From Paenibacillus sp. V4I7 (lineage in GTDB: Bacteria > Bacillota > Bacilli > Paenibacillales > NBRC-103111), in NCBI RefSeq assembly GCF_030817275.1, contig NZ_JAUSZD010000002.1, positions 2,356,001 to 2,420,000 of the forward strand: a DNA stretch of 64,000 bases, read 5' to 3'. The translations under genes and the position numbers were made by a program. A model generated the notes under the pieces. It made no database searches and was not told the origin of the DNA. It saw nothing but the letters and a program-made list of their open reading frames with translations. This document shows, one piece after another, positions 23,725 to 32,310 of the stretch (its first letter is position 1; every line of letters starts with the position of its first letter).

Positions 23725-25335
23725 ATGACTCAATTTGATTTGCAGCTTCAAGCTGATGTACTAGTTATTGGTGGGGGACCTTCTGGCGCATGGGCGGCCA
23801 TCACAGCGGCGAAAGAAGGAGCGAAAGTTATTCTGGTTGATAAAGGGTATTGCGGAACGAGCGGTGCTACGGCACCATCTGGAACAGGCTTATGGTACGT
23901 GAATCCCAATGCGGATGAACGTGAAGAAGCTATGAAGAGCAGAGAGGCGCTTGGCGGTTATTTAGCTGATCGCGGTTGGATGAAGAAAGTTCTAGACCAA
24001 ACGTATACCAATACGAACCAAATTGCTGCTTGGGGATATCCATTCCCGCTCGACGAAACTGGAACTTCTCATCGGAAGAGCTTGCAAGGGCCTGAATACA
24101 TGAAGCTTATGCGTAAGCAAGTGCAGAAAGCAGGAGTTCGTATCCTGGACCACAGCCCGGCGCTCGAACTGCTAGCTGATGTGCATGGTGTAGCTGGGGC
24201 AACTGGGGTGAATAACCAAACGAAAGATACATGGCGTGTGGATGCGACCTCAGTCGTGATTGCAACGGGTGGTTGTGCTTTCCTTAGCAAGGCTCTGGGG
24301 ACGAATGTTTTGACAGGTGATGGGTACTTGCTAGCTGCTGAAGCGGGAGCTAACTTATCAGGCATGGAATTCTCCACCGCGTATTCCTTAGCGCCAGCCT
24401 TTTCTCCGGTAACGAAGTCTGCCTTCTATACATGGGCAACATTTTACTATGAAGATGGGAGCGTGATAGAAGGTGCGGGCTCGCAAAAGGGGCGTTCAGT
24501 GATTGCTCGAACGCTGCTGACTCAGCAAGTTTTCGCCAGAATTGATAAGGCAGATGATATTGTCAAAAAAGCGATGCGTCAGGCGCAGCCTAACTTCTTT
24601 CTATCATTCGATCGTCTAGGTATTGATCCGTTCACACAAAAGTTTCCTGTCACCCTGCGGTTTGAAGGGACGGTAAGAGGCACTGGCGGTATTCATATCA
24701 TTGACGAAACGTGCGCGACGGAAGTGCCTGGTCTTTATGCAGCTGGAGATGCAGCGACAAGAGAGCTGATCTGCGGTGGATTTACAGGCGGCGGAAGTCA
24801 CAACGCAGCTTGGGCTATGTCCTCAGGGTATTTCTCAGGTGAGGCTTCGGCTAAATATGCACTGAAACTGGGTGCAGGATCTTCAAATAGGAAGGCCAAA
24901 GGATTGTCCGAGGCAACAGGTGTACCCAAACAAGCAACGACAAGATCTGATGCTCCTGATACGCAAGAAATTATCAAAGCCGTTCAAGCCGAAGTATTCC
25001 CGTATGACCGTAATTGGTTCCGCACAGGTGAAGGCTTGCAAAATTCGCTGGGGCGCTTGAATCATCTCTGGGATGAGCTGAAGCAGGGCATTCAAGCTAG
25101 TGATGGAAATGTTGTTCGAGTCCGTGAAGCGGCAGCTATGACGGCAACAGCTAGATGGATGTACACCAGTGGTTTGGAACGCACGGAAACACGTGGTATG
25201 CATCGCCGAGAGGATTTCCCTCGAGTTGATCAAGACCAGCAATATCGCATCATTAGTGGTGGTTTGGATACGACATGGGCAAAGCCCTTGATTGAACCGT
25301 CCTTTTCAAGCGTCAAAAAGGAGGCTGTTGTGTAA
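23725..25335 (+). CDS. FAD-dependent oxidoreductase, fumarate-reductase/AprA-like flavoprotein
   Basis: A 536-residue flavoprotein of the fumarate reductase/succinate dehydrogenase superfamily. The FAD-binding motif is VLVIGGGPSGAWAAITAAKEG near residue 12, followed by GTSGATAPSGTG, TGGCAFLSKALGTNVLTGDG, and the second FAD site EVPGLYAAGDAA with CGGFTGGGSHNAAWAMSSGY. The GTGGIHI segment corresponds to the substrate side of the family. The ATG 23725 follows AAAGGAGGA; the in-frame upstream ATG lacks support. It is followed with one-base overlap (TAATG) by a 2x[4Fe-4S] ferredoxin, an arrangement like AprA/AprB, the APS reductase pair, but this protein is shorter than AprA. It lies in an SsuABC-type operon that lacks the usual SsuD/SsuE monooxygenase. 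The reaction is unknown; a reductive or oxidative step on an imported sulfur compound is inferred. Confidence 0.8.
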   Translation: MTQFDLQLQADVLVIGGGPSGAWAAITAAKEGAKVILVDKGYCGTSGATAPSGTGLWYVNPNADEREEAMKSREALGGYLADRGWMKKVLDQTYTNTNQIAAWGYPFPLDETGTSHRKSLQGPEYMKLMRKQVQKAGVRILDHSPALELLADVHGVAGATGVNNQTKDTWRVDATSVVIATGGCAFLSKALGTNVLTGDGYLLAAEAGANLSGMEFSTAYSLAPAFSPVTKSAFYTWATFYYEDGSVIEGAGSQKGRSVIARTLLTQQVFARIDKADDIVKKAMRQAQPNFFLSFDRLGIDPFTQKFPVTLRFEGTVRGTGGIHIIDETCATEVPGLYAAGDAATRELICGGFTGGGSHNAAWAMSSGYFSGEASAKYALKLGAGSSNRKAKGLSEATGVPKQATTRSDAPDTQEIIKAVQAEVFPYDRNWFRTGEGLQNSLGRLNHLWDELKQGIQASDGNVVRVREAAAMTATARWMYTSGLERTETRGMHRREDFPRVDQDQQYRIISGGLDTTWAKPLIEPSFSSVKKEAVV

Positions 25336-25673
25336 TGATTGAACTACTCAGTAAGGATCGCTGCATTAGCTGCAATCAGTGTGTATCCGTATGCCCAACG
25401 AATGTGTTCGAATCCGTAGCGGGAGATATTCCGATCATCGCCAGACAATCGGACTGCCAAAGCTGCTTCATGTGCGAGCTATACTGCCCAACGGATGCTC
25501 TTTATGTTTCTCCAGTAGCGGAGCAAACGATAGCTGTCGACGAAGGGGAGTTAGTTCAAGAAGGTTTATTAGGAAGTTATAAAGAGAACATAGGCTGGGG
25601 GAAAGGCAGAGAATCAACAGCCTCCTCAGATGGTTCATATATCATTTTCCAACGTATGCGGGCATCGCATTAA
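25335..25673 (+). CDS. 2x[4Fe-4S] ferredoxin-like protein
   Basis: A 112-residue protein with two complete cluster motifs, CISCNQCVSVCP (residues ~10-21) and CQSCFMCELYCP (~42-53). Each follows C-x2-C-x2-C-x3-C-P. The C-terminal ~50 residues form an extension with SYKENIGWGKGRE, somewhat like the tail of AprB that wraps around AprA. It overlaps the flavoprotein gene by one base, so the two are very probably made as subunits of one enzyme in which this protein passes electrons to or from the flavin. Confidence 0.88.
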   Translation: MIELLSKDRCISCNQCVSVCPTNVFESVAGDIPIIARQSDCQSCFMCELYCPTDALYVSPVAEQTIAVDEGELVQEGLLGSYKENIGWGKGRESTASSDGSYIIFQRMRASH

Positions 25674-25720
25674 TTCGTTCATTATCTATTCCACATTACG
25701 ATCAGGGGGTCCAAAGACAT

Positions 25721-26740
25721 ATGACACAGAGATCATTGAAATTACTTAGTATAGCTCTTATTTTAACTTTATTTACAGTATTCTTAGCGGCTTGCGGTGC
25801 AAAATCGACGAAAACAACGGCTCCAGCAACGAAAACAGCAGCATCAGAAGCAAAAATTACACTGCCTGAAACACTTCGTATCGGTTTTATTTCGGCGAAT
25901 AATAATAAAACTATTACAGGACCGGAAGGCTGGGCGCAATCCAAAGGTTACTTGGAAAGCGAACTCAAGAAATACGGCGTTAAGGAGTTCAAATATTTTA
26001 ACTTCCCGAATGGTCCTAACTTGAACGAGGCGATTACCGCGGGAACACTGGATGTTGGGATTTACGGCGATACACCTGCTATTAATGGGAAAGCAGCCGG
26101 TCTGAAGACACGTTTGATTAACCAAACGCAATTCAATATGAATGCTTGGCTGGTAGCTAAAGCAGACGGACCTAAGACGTTAGCTGATCTCAAAGGTAAA
26201 AAGGTTGCTACTTCCCAAGGCTCCTATATGAGCCGATATTTAATTAACTTGCTTAAGGAGCAAGGGCTTGATAAAGACGTGAAGATCCTGCATTTATTAC
26301 CTGCTGATGGCGAAGCTGCGCTATCCCGCGGTGACATTGCAGCCTACGCCTATCCGACTGGATTCGGTCCTTTACTTCTGAAAAAAGGATATGTTACCAT
26401 TGATGAAGCGGCTAAACATCCGGATCTTCAAGGCTCGAGTCTAACGGTGGTTACGGAAGATTACTTGGCTAAGAACCCTCAATTTCCTAAGCTCTGGAAC
26501 GATCTTCGGACTAGGGCCGTTAAAGAAATTCGTGAGAATAGTGAGGAGTATTTCAAGCTCTATGCCGAAGTTTCTGGCTATCCATTAGACGTTGTGAAAG
26601 CATCCTTCAAGATCGAGCAGTGGCCCGTAGAATCAAGCACACCGGATGGTTTGAAGCTAATCGAAGAAACGAAGAAATTTCTTGTTGAGCAAGGATTGGC
26701 GAAGAAAGATTTTGTTATTACGGACTGGTTAACGGAATAG
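25721..26740 (+). CDS. ssuA: NitT/TauT-type substrate-binding lipoprotein (SsuA-like)
   Basis: A 339-residue lipoprotein with signal peptide and lipobox LAAC (cysteine 25), then a Thr/Ala/Lys-rich linker. The NMT1/SsuA-like domain has LRIGFISANNN, FPNGPNLNEAITAGTLDVGIYGDTPAING and LKGKKVATSQGSYMSRYLINLLKEQGL, and the later IAAYAYPTGFGPLLLKKG. It binds the substrate for the upstream permease/ATPase at the outer face of the membrane. The ligand is not evident; the TNAG-type pocket of known SsuA proteins is only partly alike. It lies 47 bases after the ferredoxin gene, in the same direction. Confidence 0.88.
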   Translation: MTQRSLKLLSIALILTLFTVFLAACGAKSTKTTAPATKTAASEAKITLPETLRIGFISANNNKTITGPEGWAQSKGYLESELKKYGVKEFKYFNFPNGPNLNEAITAGTLDVGIYGDTPAINGKAAGLKTRLINQTQFNMNAWLVAKADGPKTLADLKGKKVATSQGSYMSRYLINLLKEQGLDKDVKILHLLPADGEAALSRGDIAAYAYPTGFGPLLLKKGYVTIDEAAKHPDLQGSSLTVVTEDYLAKNPQFPKLWNDLRTRAVKEIRENSEEYFKLYAEVSGYPLDVVKASFKIEQWPVESSTPDGLKLIEETKKFLVEQGLAKKDFVITDWLTE

Positions 26741-26762
26741 GATTGACCAAGGGGGGATGAGG

Positions 26763-27182
26763 GTGAAGGAAGTTCCAATTTCCTATGTAAAGGCCAATCA
26801 AACGGGTATCGTTGTCTTTGTCCTACTAGCATTTGCGTTTCAATGGACTTGGCTAGTTGCTTTGCTTTGGGTGATTCAGTTGCTTGGCCTAGTAGGTGGT
26901 GGGAAATGGAATCTGTTCGTGGCGGTGTCTAAACGTTTTCTATCTCGAAGCGGTACGGAAACACAAGCCGCAGAGTTGACGAGGTTTAACAATGCTTTGG
27001 CTGTTTTATTTCTTTCCTTATCACTTGCTTCTTTTGCCATCGGCTGGAGTATGGTGGGGTATATCTTCACTGGCTTTTTACTCTTAGCTGCAGGTGCAGC
27101 CTTGCTGGGCTATTGCATCGGATGTACGATTTATTATCAGTATAAGCAGTTCATCCTCAGACGGCGAGTGAAACGCGGTTAA
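26763..27182 (+). CDS. DUF4395-family membrane protein
   Basis: A 139-residue protein with about four hydrophobic segments and the N-terminal V-x-ANQTGIVVF that is typical of DUF4395. The middle AAELTRFNNALAVLFLSLSLASF and C-terminal GYCIGCTIYYQYKQF with a paired-cysteine C-x3-C are also family-like. The start is given as GTG 26763, six bases after GGGGGG; ATG 26757 touches that site. DUF4395 genes are often next to thiosulfate sulfurtransferase or thioredoxin genes, which agrees with a sulfur role here; the function is unproven. It ends the operon. Confidence 0.75.
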   Translation: MKEVPISYVKANQTGIVVFVLLAFAFQWTWLVALLWVIQLLGLVGGGKWNLFVAVSKRFLSRSGTETQAAELTRFNNALAVLFLSLSLASFAIGWSMVGYIFTGFLLLAAGAALLGYCIGCTIYYQYKQFILRRRVKRG

Positions 27183-27199
27183 TGAAAGGTAAATATGGA

Positions 27200-27233
27200 A
27201 AGACTCTCACTAGAGTAAGGTGGGAGTCTTTTC
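27200..27233 (+). terminator. Terminator of the rightward sulfur operon
   Basis: An 11-bp stem (27200-27210 with 27220-27230, one T-G pair) and loop of nine bases, then TTTTCT. The arm carries GACTCTC/GGGAGTC, similar in sequence to the leader hairpin at 22016-22059. Confidence 0.8.
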
Positions 27234-27305
27234 TATCCACATACTAAAGGTAAAAACGTCTCAATAGGACCAATCATAATGGCTGGAAATATGTTGAAAA
27301 TAGGA

Positions 27306-27334
27306 TTGACACCTCTAGTAGGTGATGCTAATAT
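27306..27334 (+). promoter_or_regulatory. Promoter for the hydrolase/yezD pair
   Basis: Perfect TTGACA (27306-27311), 17-base spacer and TAATAT (27329-27334). Transcription would begin near 27341, about 60 bases before the hydrolase start. Confidence 0.6.
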
Positions 27335-27400
27335 TGGTTTATACCTAATCCTCACTAAACTTATCGGAATTATATGAAAATGCGAAAGGGAGTTAACATC

Positions 27401-28231
27401 ATGGAGCATGCTATCACAATTCAAAGCGACGACGTCGAATTGGCCGCAACGTTACATTACCCGACAAATCAATCAGGAGCCGCGCAAGTTGATTGTCAAC
27501 GTTGGCCGCTAATTATCATCTGTCACGGATTTATTGGCAGCCGGATAGGGGTGGATCGGCTATTTGTGAAAGCAGCTCGTGAGTTTAGCTCGCAAGGATA
27601 CCTGGTTCTCCGTTTCGATTACGGTGGTTGTGGTGAGAGTACTGGCGACTATGGCGCTGGCGGACTGGATGTTCTGATTGAACAAACGCGAAGTGTCATT
27701 GATTATGCATCCACGATTCATTGTGTAGATCTTAGTCGTGTGATCTTGGTGGGTCATAGTTTAGGCGGTGCGGCTGCCGTTTTAACAGCAGCGAGAGATA
27801 ATCGCGTAAAAACACTCGTATTATGGTCAGCTGTCGCTCATCCACACAATGATATTGTAAGAATAGTAAGCAAGTCTGAATACGAGAAACTTCCTATTGG
27901 TGGAGCAATCGATCATCACGGCTATGTATTGACAAGTCAATTTTTTGATTCTTTATCCCAGCATCAACCGTTTGAACAACTGCGTAAATTTAACGGTGAT
28001 GTCCTCGTTATTCACGGTACTGCAGACGATACGATACCAGTCGATTATGCCCCATTATACCAGAAGATGTTCTGGATGCGATCAGAGGGGCAATGCGAAC
28101 TCGAGCTTGTTTATCAAGCAGATCATACTTATTCAACAACAGGTTCTGCGAAAGAACTTTTTGAGAAAACAGGGAACTGGTTAACCTTTATTCAAAAGCA
28201 GAAAAAAGATTGGAACGATTGGACAATTTAA
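27401..28231 (+). CDS. Alpha/beta hydrolase
   Basis: A 276-residue serine hydrolase. The oxyanion-side motif is LIIICHGFIGSRIG, the nucleophile elbow is GHSLGGAAAVL, and the catalytic Asp/His regions are GTADDTIPVDYA and YQADHTYSTTG. No signal peptide is seen, so it is cytoplasmic. The start is ATG 27401 with AAAGGGAG upstream; the ATG at 27374 is less well supported. It is followed after 19 bases by a YezD-type gene. The position downstream of the sulfur operon suggests an esterase or thioesterase for organosulfur metabolites, but the substrate is not readable. Confidence 0.85.
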   Translation: MEHAITIQSDDVELAATLHYPTNQSGAAQVDCQRWPLIIICHGFIGSRIGVDRLFVKAAREFSSQGYLVLRFDYGGCGESTGDYGAGGLDVLIEQTRSVIDYASTIHCVDLSRVILVGHSLGGAAAVLTAARDNRVKTLVLWSAVAHPHNDIVRIVSKSEYEKLPIGGAIDHHGYVLTSQFFDSLSQHQPFEQLRKFNGDVLVIHGTADDTIPVDYAPLYQKMFWMRSEGQCELELVYQADHTYSTTGSAKELFEKTGNWLTFIQKQKKDWNDWTI

Positions 28232-28250
28232 TGGAAGCGGAGGAAATAGA

Positions 28251-28454
28251 ATGGCGAAACCACTAGAGTTAGACGATGTTTGGGTGGATAGAATTAAACA
28301 AATGTTAAACGGCTTGGAATACGGTTCCGTTCAAATCGTCGTTCATGATGGTAAAATTGCTCAAATCGATAAAACAGAAAGAAAACGATTCGATGCCTCT
28401 TCTCAACCGCAATCCCAATTGCAAGCAGTAAAATCAGTTAAAACAAACGAGTAA
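28251..28454 (+). CDS. yezD: YezD-family (DUF2292) small protein
   Basis: A 67-residue protein with the family core WVDRIKQMLNGLEYGSVQIVVHDGKIAQIDKTERKR. DUF2292/YezD proteins are small and uncharacterised, and often lie beside sulfate or sulfonate transport genes in Firmicutes. Their role is unknown. The Ser/Gln-rich C-terminus is probably disordered. It is co-transcribed with the alpha/beta hydrolase. A strong terminator ends the unit. Confidence 0.85.
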   Translation: MAKPLELDDVWVDRIKQMLNGLEYGSVQIVVHDGKIAQIDKTERKRFDASSQPQSQLQAVKSVKTNE

Positions 28455-28493
28455 AGGTTAGTTAAAAAGCGGTTAGCATATAAGTCGTCTACA

Positions 28494-28524
28494 AGCCCTC
28501 TTTCTTCGGAAAGGGGGCTGTTTT
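28494..28524 (+). terminator. Rho-independent terminator with UUCG loop
   Basis: AGCCCTCTTTC (28494-28504), tetraloop TTCG closed by C-G, GAAAGGGGGCT (28509-28519, one T-G pair), then TTTT. The cUUCGg loop gives extra stability. Confidence 0.9.
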
Positions 28525-28602
28525 CATGAATCAGAAGCTTTATAATGATGAAGAACAGGTGTAACATTTTGGAGTGAAATGGAAAGTTAATGGAGGGATC
28601 TT

Positions 28603-29553
28603 ATGCAGACGCAGCATTTTATATGGAAAGACTCTAACCATATTAATAACTATGTATATGAATGGCTCCCTGATGAGACCAATGAAATAAAAGCGATTGT
28701 GCAAATCGCTCATGGTATGTCCGAGACGGCTGTTAGGTACGAGAGGCTAGCTGCTTTATTAACAAGCCAAGGTTATGCTGTCTATGCAAACGATCATTTG
28801 GGGCATGGACGAACAGCAGGAACACCTGAAGCCGTAGGTAAATTTGGCAAAGATTGCTTTCATGGCATGGTTGAAAATATGGGGCAGATCACTAGTGAGA
28901 TCCGTAAAAAGTATCCAAAGCCTATTCCTTTATTTATGATGGGCCATAGTATGGGCTCGTTCTTAACGCAGTACTACATGGTATCGTACCTGACAAAGCA
29001 TCCGGACCACGTTCAAGGAATTATATTGTCAGGCTCCAATGGCAAACAAGGTGCAGCTTTACAAGCAGCAATCGCTATTGCTGCAACAGAAGCAGCTATT
29101 CGTGGAGATCATCACCGGAGTAAGCTTGTTACGTCACTTTCATTTGGAGCTTTTAATAAAAGATTCGCACCGAACCGAACGCTATTTGATTGGTTGAGTA
29201 ATGATGTTAGCGAAGTTGATAAGTATGTAGACGATCCTTATTGCGGCGTTACGTTTACATCGGGTTATTTCAGAGATTTCTTTAGAGGACTTAAGGAGAT
29301 TCATCAAGCTAAGCATGTCAACCAAATCCGTAAAGATTTGCCTATTTACGTATTCGCAGGTGAAGATGATCCGGTTGGTGGTGGTAAAGGGGTACGCAAG
29401 CTGCTTAGCATGTACGAGGAACTTGGGCTTAAGAACGTTAGCAGCAAGCTTTATCCCCGCGGCAGACATGAAATGTTGAATGAAGTGAATAGAGCTGAAG
29501 TCATGGATGACATTGCAGCATGGCTGAATGAGCAGGTTGCATCTAGGGGTTAA
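28603..29553 (+). CDS. Alpha/beta hydrolase, lysophospholipase/monoacylglycerol-lipase type
   Basis: A 316-residue hydrolase with HGMSETAVRYERLA near residue 38, YANDHLGHGRTAG, and the nucleophile elbow GHSMGSFL; the later DLPIYVFAGEDDPVGG and GRHEMLNEVNRAEV supply the catalytic Asp and His. This pattern is that of the monoacylglycerol lipase/lysophospholipase subgroup (Hydrolase_4). No export signal. Start ATG 28603 after GGAGGG. The substrate is not assigned. It stands alone between two terminators. Confidence 0.88.
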   Translation: MQTQHFIWKDSNHINNYVYEWLPDETNEIKAIVQIAHGMSETAVRYERLAALLTSQGYAVYANDHLGHGRTAGTPEAVGKFGKDCFHGMVENMGQITSEIRKKYPKPIPLFMMGHSMGSFLTQYYMVSYLTKHPDHVQGIILSGSNGKQGAALQAAIAIAATEAAIRGDHHRSKLVTSLSFGAFNKRFAPNRTLFDWLSNDVSEVDKYVDDPYCGVTFTSGYFRDFFRGLKEIHQAKHVNQIRKDLPIYVFAGEDDPVGGGKGVRKLLSMYEELGLKNVSSKLYPRGRHEMLNEVNRAEVMDDIAAWLNEQVASRG

Positions 29554-29589
29554 AATAACGAAGTGAATAAAAGATAGAAGGCTGCAATT

Positions 29590-29623
29590 CCCCCTCCTGC
29601 CTGTTTGGTTGGAAGGGGGTTTC
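29590..29623 (+). terminator. Probable Rho-independent terminator
   Basis: CCCCCT (29590-29595) pairs with AGGGGG (29614-29619), with partly paired bases inside, then TTTC. The T-run is short, so efficiency is uncertain. Confidence 0.6.
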
Positions 29624-29732
29624 TTTGTTCAATCATAGCCTGCATTCTTCTAAATGTGCATGATTCTCCTAATTGAGTATTGACTTGTCTAACCGTAACG
29701 TTGTACTTTGTACGAATAAAGGGGATGTTGAC

Positions 29733-31970
29733 ATGAGGAAGAAGTGGAGAAATCGCCTTGTATTTGCTTATCTGCCTGTTTTCATTCTCGTTATTATTGT
29801 GCTGCTGTGGATATTTTTTGTCACTATGAGTGAATTGTCCAAGAAGCAGGCGCTGAAGGCGAACGAGATCTACGCAGAAAATACCATGCAATATATCGAT
29901 TCCAAGCTGCGAACGGTCGAACAATATATCGTGCAGACATTTCTCGATGACCAATCTGTCATCGATTTTTACAGTTCATCTCCGTTATCTCAGAACCGAT
30001 ATCTTAACGACCGCGACGTATATAAGAAACTAATTTTGCTGCGAGACAGCTTCAGCGAGATCGATTCGGTGTATTTGTATCGCACTCGTGACCAAATGGT
30101 CTTAAGTGACACGTCGATGATGGGGCTCGATCAATTCTCCAACAGCCAATATTTGAATACGCTAATTGCCGCTCCCCCTGCTAATCGCTGGAGTATAAGT
30201 CGCCAGTATATCGACAACGCCGGAGTGATAACGCCCGTCGTATCTCTAGTCATGCGGATGCCGTTGCCGTTGGGAACGGATGGGGTTCTTGTTGCAAATA
30301 TAAAATTACATACGATCGCTAAGCTTGTCAACAATGTGTCCAGTTCTAAATTCAGTTATCTTCACTTACTTGATGCCAATGGCGATTATATCCTCGGTGA
30401 TGACACGATCGACGGAGAAGCTAGCCTAGATCGGGAAGATTTTACCGTAATGAAATCGGACTACACAGGTTGGACGATCCGCAGCGGATTCATCGATGGC
30501 GTCTTTTTTCGCTTTCTGTCAAACCTCAATGCGTTCTGGCTTGTGATTGGTATCATCACGGTTCTCGGGGGTGCACTATGGATCGTATACGCGAGTCGGC
30601 AGAACTACAAGCCGATTCAGTCACTTCTGGAGCGGCTCTCATCCGTTCCGCTGCAGAGACCGCATATACTAGGACAAGTTAAGCACGATGAATTCAAAAT
30701 TATTGACAATCTCCTTGATCATTTGCTCGAGCAATTTGGCAAGTATCGGCTAGAGAACGACGAGAATTTCAGCTACCGTCGGAGATACTTGTTCGAAGAA
30801 TTACTGTCTGGGACGCAGATTCAGCTGGAAGAGGGATGGGAAAAGGAGTTATCGCGTTTCGGATTTCAAGAGACATACGATCAATATATTGTGGCCATTC
30901 TCGAGATCGACAAGTATTCGAATTTTACCTCCACTTATAGTAATAAGGATCAATATTTGATTAAATTTATCATTGATAACGTCGTTCAAGAACTGAATCA
31001 GAATGCGGGGATCCTAATCTGTCCAGAATGGATCGAAAAACATCGGTTATGCGTAGTCTGTCAATTGCCGAATGTGACTGGAGCTGATGATCCGTTCCTA
31101 GAGATCATGCGCAAAACGGTGGATTGGATCTACAAAAATGTGGCGATTACAGTCACCTGTGGACTTGGAACGAAAGTGTCGGGCATTCATAGGGTATCTA
31201 GCTCCTATGAAGAAGCTTTAGAAGCACTCAGCTATAAGACTACGTTCGGAGTCAGCAGCGTCATTGAATTCAAGGATATCACTAATAAGTCGGGCGAAGA
31301 AATATTCCGATCTCTTCCTTATATTCGTGAACTGGTCCATTTTTACAGGATCGGCGAAGTGGAATGGGAACGCCATTATAGCGCCTTGTTTACGGAAATT
31401 CGCATACAGCTTTGTTCACGGGAACAAGTTGTTAATCTAATGAATTATTTATTGTTTCACTTCTATAAGGAAATGTCAGGGTTGTCTGTAGAATATCTGG
31501 AATGTTGGCGAGAGTATGCCATGAATCCAATTAACGAATGGATTGCGGCCTTCGACACGGTAGATGAATTGGAGAAAGAACTGCATGATATTCTGGAGGA
31601 TGCCTCCCAGAGGTTGGATATCCTTCGTGAACAGCGAAGCCAGCACGATCTGATTGACCAAGTGAAAGTGTATATCGAAAACGAGTATAACAATCCAGAT
31701 TTCTCGCTCGTCATGCTGAGTGAGAAATTTAAGTTGACACCGAATTATTTAAGCCGCTTATTTAAAGAAGAATTCGGTGAGAAATTCATTGATTATTTGG
31801 CTGGCCTACGAATCGAACAGGCTAAATATTTGCTGGTCACAACATCCGTTGCGATCCAGGAAATCGCAGTGAAGGTCGGGTATACACATACCTTTTCGTT
31901 TATTCGTGTTTTTAAGAAACTCGTGGGCCGGACACCTGGCGATTACCGCAAGGAGTTCCAACAATTATAA
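29733..31970 (+). CDS. AraC-family regulator with extracellular Cache sensor (YtdP/YesN-like)
   Basis: A 745-residue membrane-bound regulator. Helix 1 (~residues 10-32) and helix 2 (~266-288) enclose an external sensor of about 230 residues with a Cache-like fold. A HAMP-like/linker region leads to the C-terminal AraC HTH pair from ~650 (DFSLVMLSEKFKLTPNYLSRLFKEEFG and IQEIAVKVGYTHTFSFIRVFKKLVGRTPGDYR). The architecture fits the single-chain AraC regulators that Paenibacillus and B. subtilis (YtdP) place beside LplB/LplC oligosaccharide transporters. It probably senses an extracellular sugar and activates the operon starting at 32311. The start is ATG 29733 after AAAGGGG. Confidence 0.9.
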   Translation: MRKKWRNRLVFAYLPVFILVIIVLLWIFFVTMSELSKKQALKANEIYAENTMQYIDSKLRTVEQYIVQTFLDDQSVIDFYSSSPLSQNRYLNDRDVYKKLILLRDSFSEIDSVYLYRTRDQMVLSDTSMMGLDQFSNSQYLNTLIAAPPANRWSISRQYIDNAGVITPVVSLVMRMPLPLGTDGVLVANIKLHTIAKLVNNVSSSKFSYLHLLDANGDYILGDDTIDGEASLDREDFTVMKSDYTGWTIRSGFIDGVFFRFLSNLNAFWLVIGIITVLGGALWIVYASRQNYKPIQSLLERLSSVPLQRPHILGQVKHDEFKIIDNLLDHLLEQFGKYRLENDENFSYRRRYLFEELLSGTQIQLEEGWEKELSRFGFQETYDQYIVAILEIDKYSNFTSTYSNKDQYLIKFIIDNVVQELNQNAGILICPEWIEKHRLCVVCQLPNVTGADDPFLEIMRKTVDWIYKNVAITVTCGLGTKVSGIHRVSSSYEEALEALSYKTTFGVSSVIEFKDITNKSGEEIFRSLPYIRELVHFYRIGEVEWERHYSALFTEIRIQLCSREQVVNLMNYLLFHFYKEMSGLSVEYLECWREYAMNPINEWIAAFDTVDELEKELHDILEDASQRLDILREQRSQHDLIDQVKVYIENEYNNPDFSLVMLSEKFKLTPNYLSRLFKEEFGEKFIDYLAGLRIEQAKYLLVTTSVAIQEIAVKVGYTHTFSFIRVFKKLVGRTPGDYRKEFQQL

Positions 31971-31983
31971 TCAGGAAGTATCG

Positions 31984-32036
31984 AAAACGATCGATTCAGG
32001 GAAAGATTAACAAAGTCCCTGAATGGGTCGTTTTTT
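31984..32036 (+). terminator. Strong Rho-independent terminator
   Basis: AAAACGA and GATTCAGGGA pair with TCCCTGAAT and TCGTTTT in one long stem with minor mismatches (31984-32002 / 32016-32034), followed by TTTTTT. It separates the regulator from the transport operon. Confidence 0.85.
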
Positions 32037-32310
32037 GTTTATTGAAGGCCGATAAGCCGTTTATCCCCAATATCCAAGTGAATTGTAGATACGGAGTCTT
32101 GTGTGAAAACTGTGCATGTGATACCACCAAGCGTGGCTGCATACCTTTTAAACCCCTATCTGCTGCGGATTATTGAAGTTGTGCATCACATCTAAATGTG
32201 TGAATTGCCGAGCTAAGGGAATTCCATGTAGTGTTGAGTTGTGAGCGGATAGCAACGATCACAAACCATGCGATACACGCTCGGCAGGGCGACATAGGAG
32301 GTAAAGTCAC
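32037..32310 (+). promoter_or_regulatory. Regulatory region of the polysaccharide operon
   Basis: About 270 bases without a gene. Besides the lac-operator-like site (listed separately), it has CACAT-ctaa-ATGTG (32187-32200) and several TGTG/CACA half-sites near 32102-32122, which may form AraC or LacI binding sites. No clear -35/-10 pair was found. The ribosome site AGGAGGT precedes the permease gene. Confidence 0.5.
32239..32264. promoter_or_regulatory. LacI-type operator candidate
   Basis: TTGTGAGCGGATAGCAA (32239-32255) differs by one base from the core of the E. coli lac operator O1 (TTGTGAGCGGATAACAA). It also lies within a wider dyad TTGTGA-N14-TCACAA (32239-32264). It stands 50-70 bases before the first transport gene, a fitting place for a repressor of sugar-use genes. 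Flanks do not look like vector sequence. Confidence 0.5.

Noticed and set aside
32037..32310. Vector contamination because of the lac-operator-like sequence
   Set aside because: Only the 17-base core matches; the bases on both sides do not resemble lacZ-alpha or the lac promoter, and the flanking genes are continuous Paenibacillus-like coding sequence.
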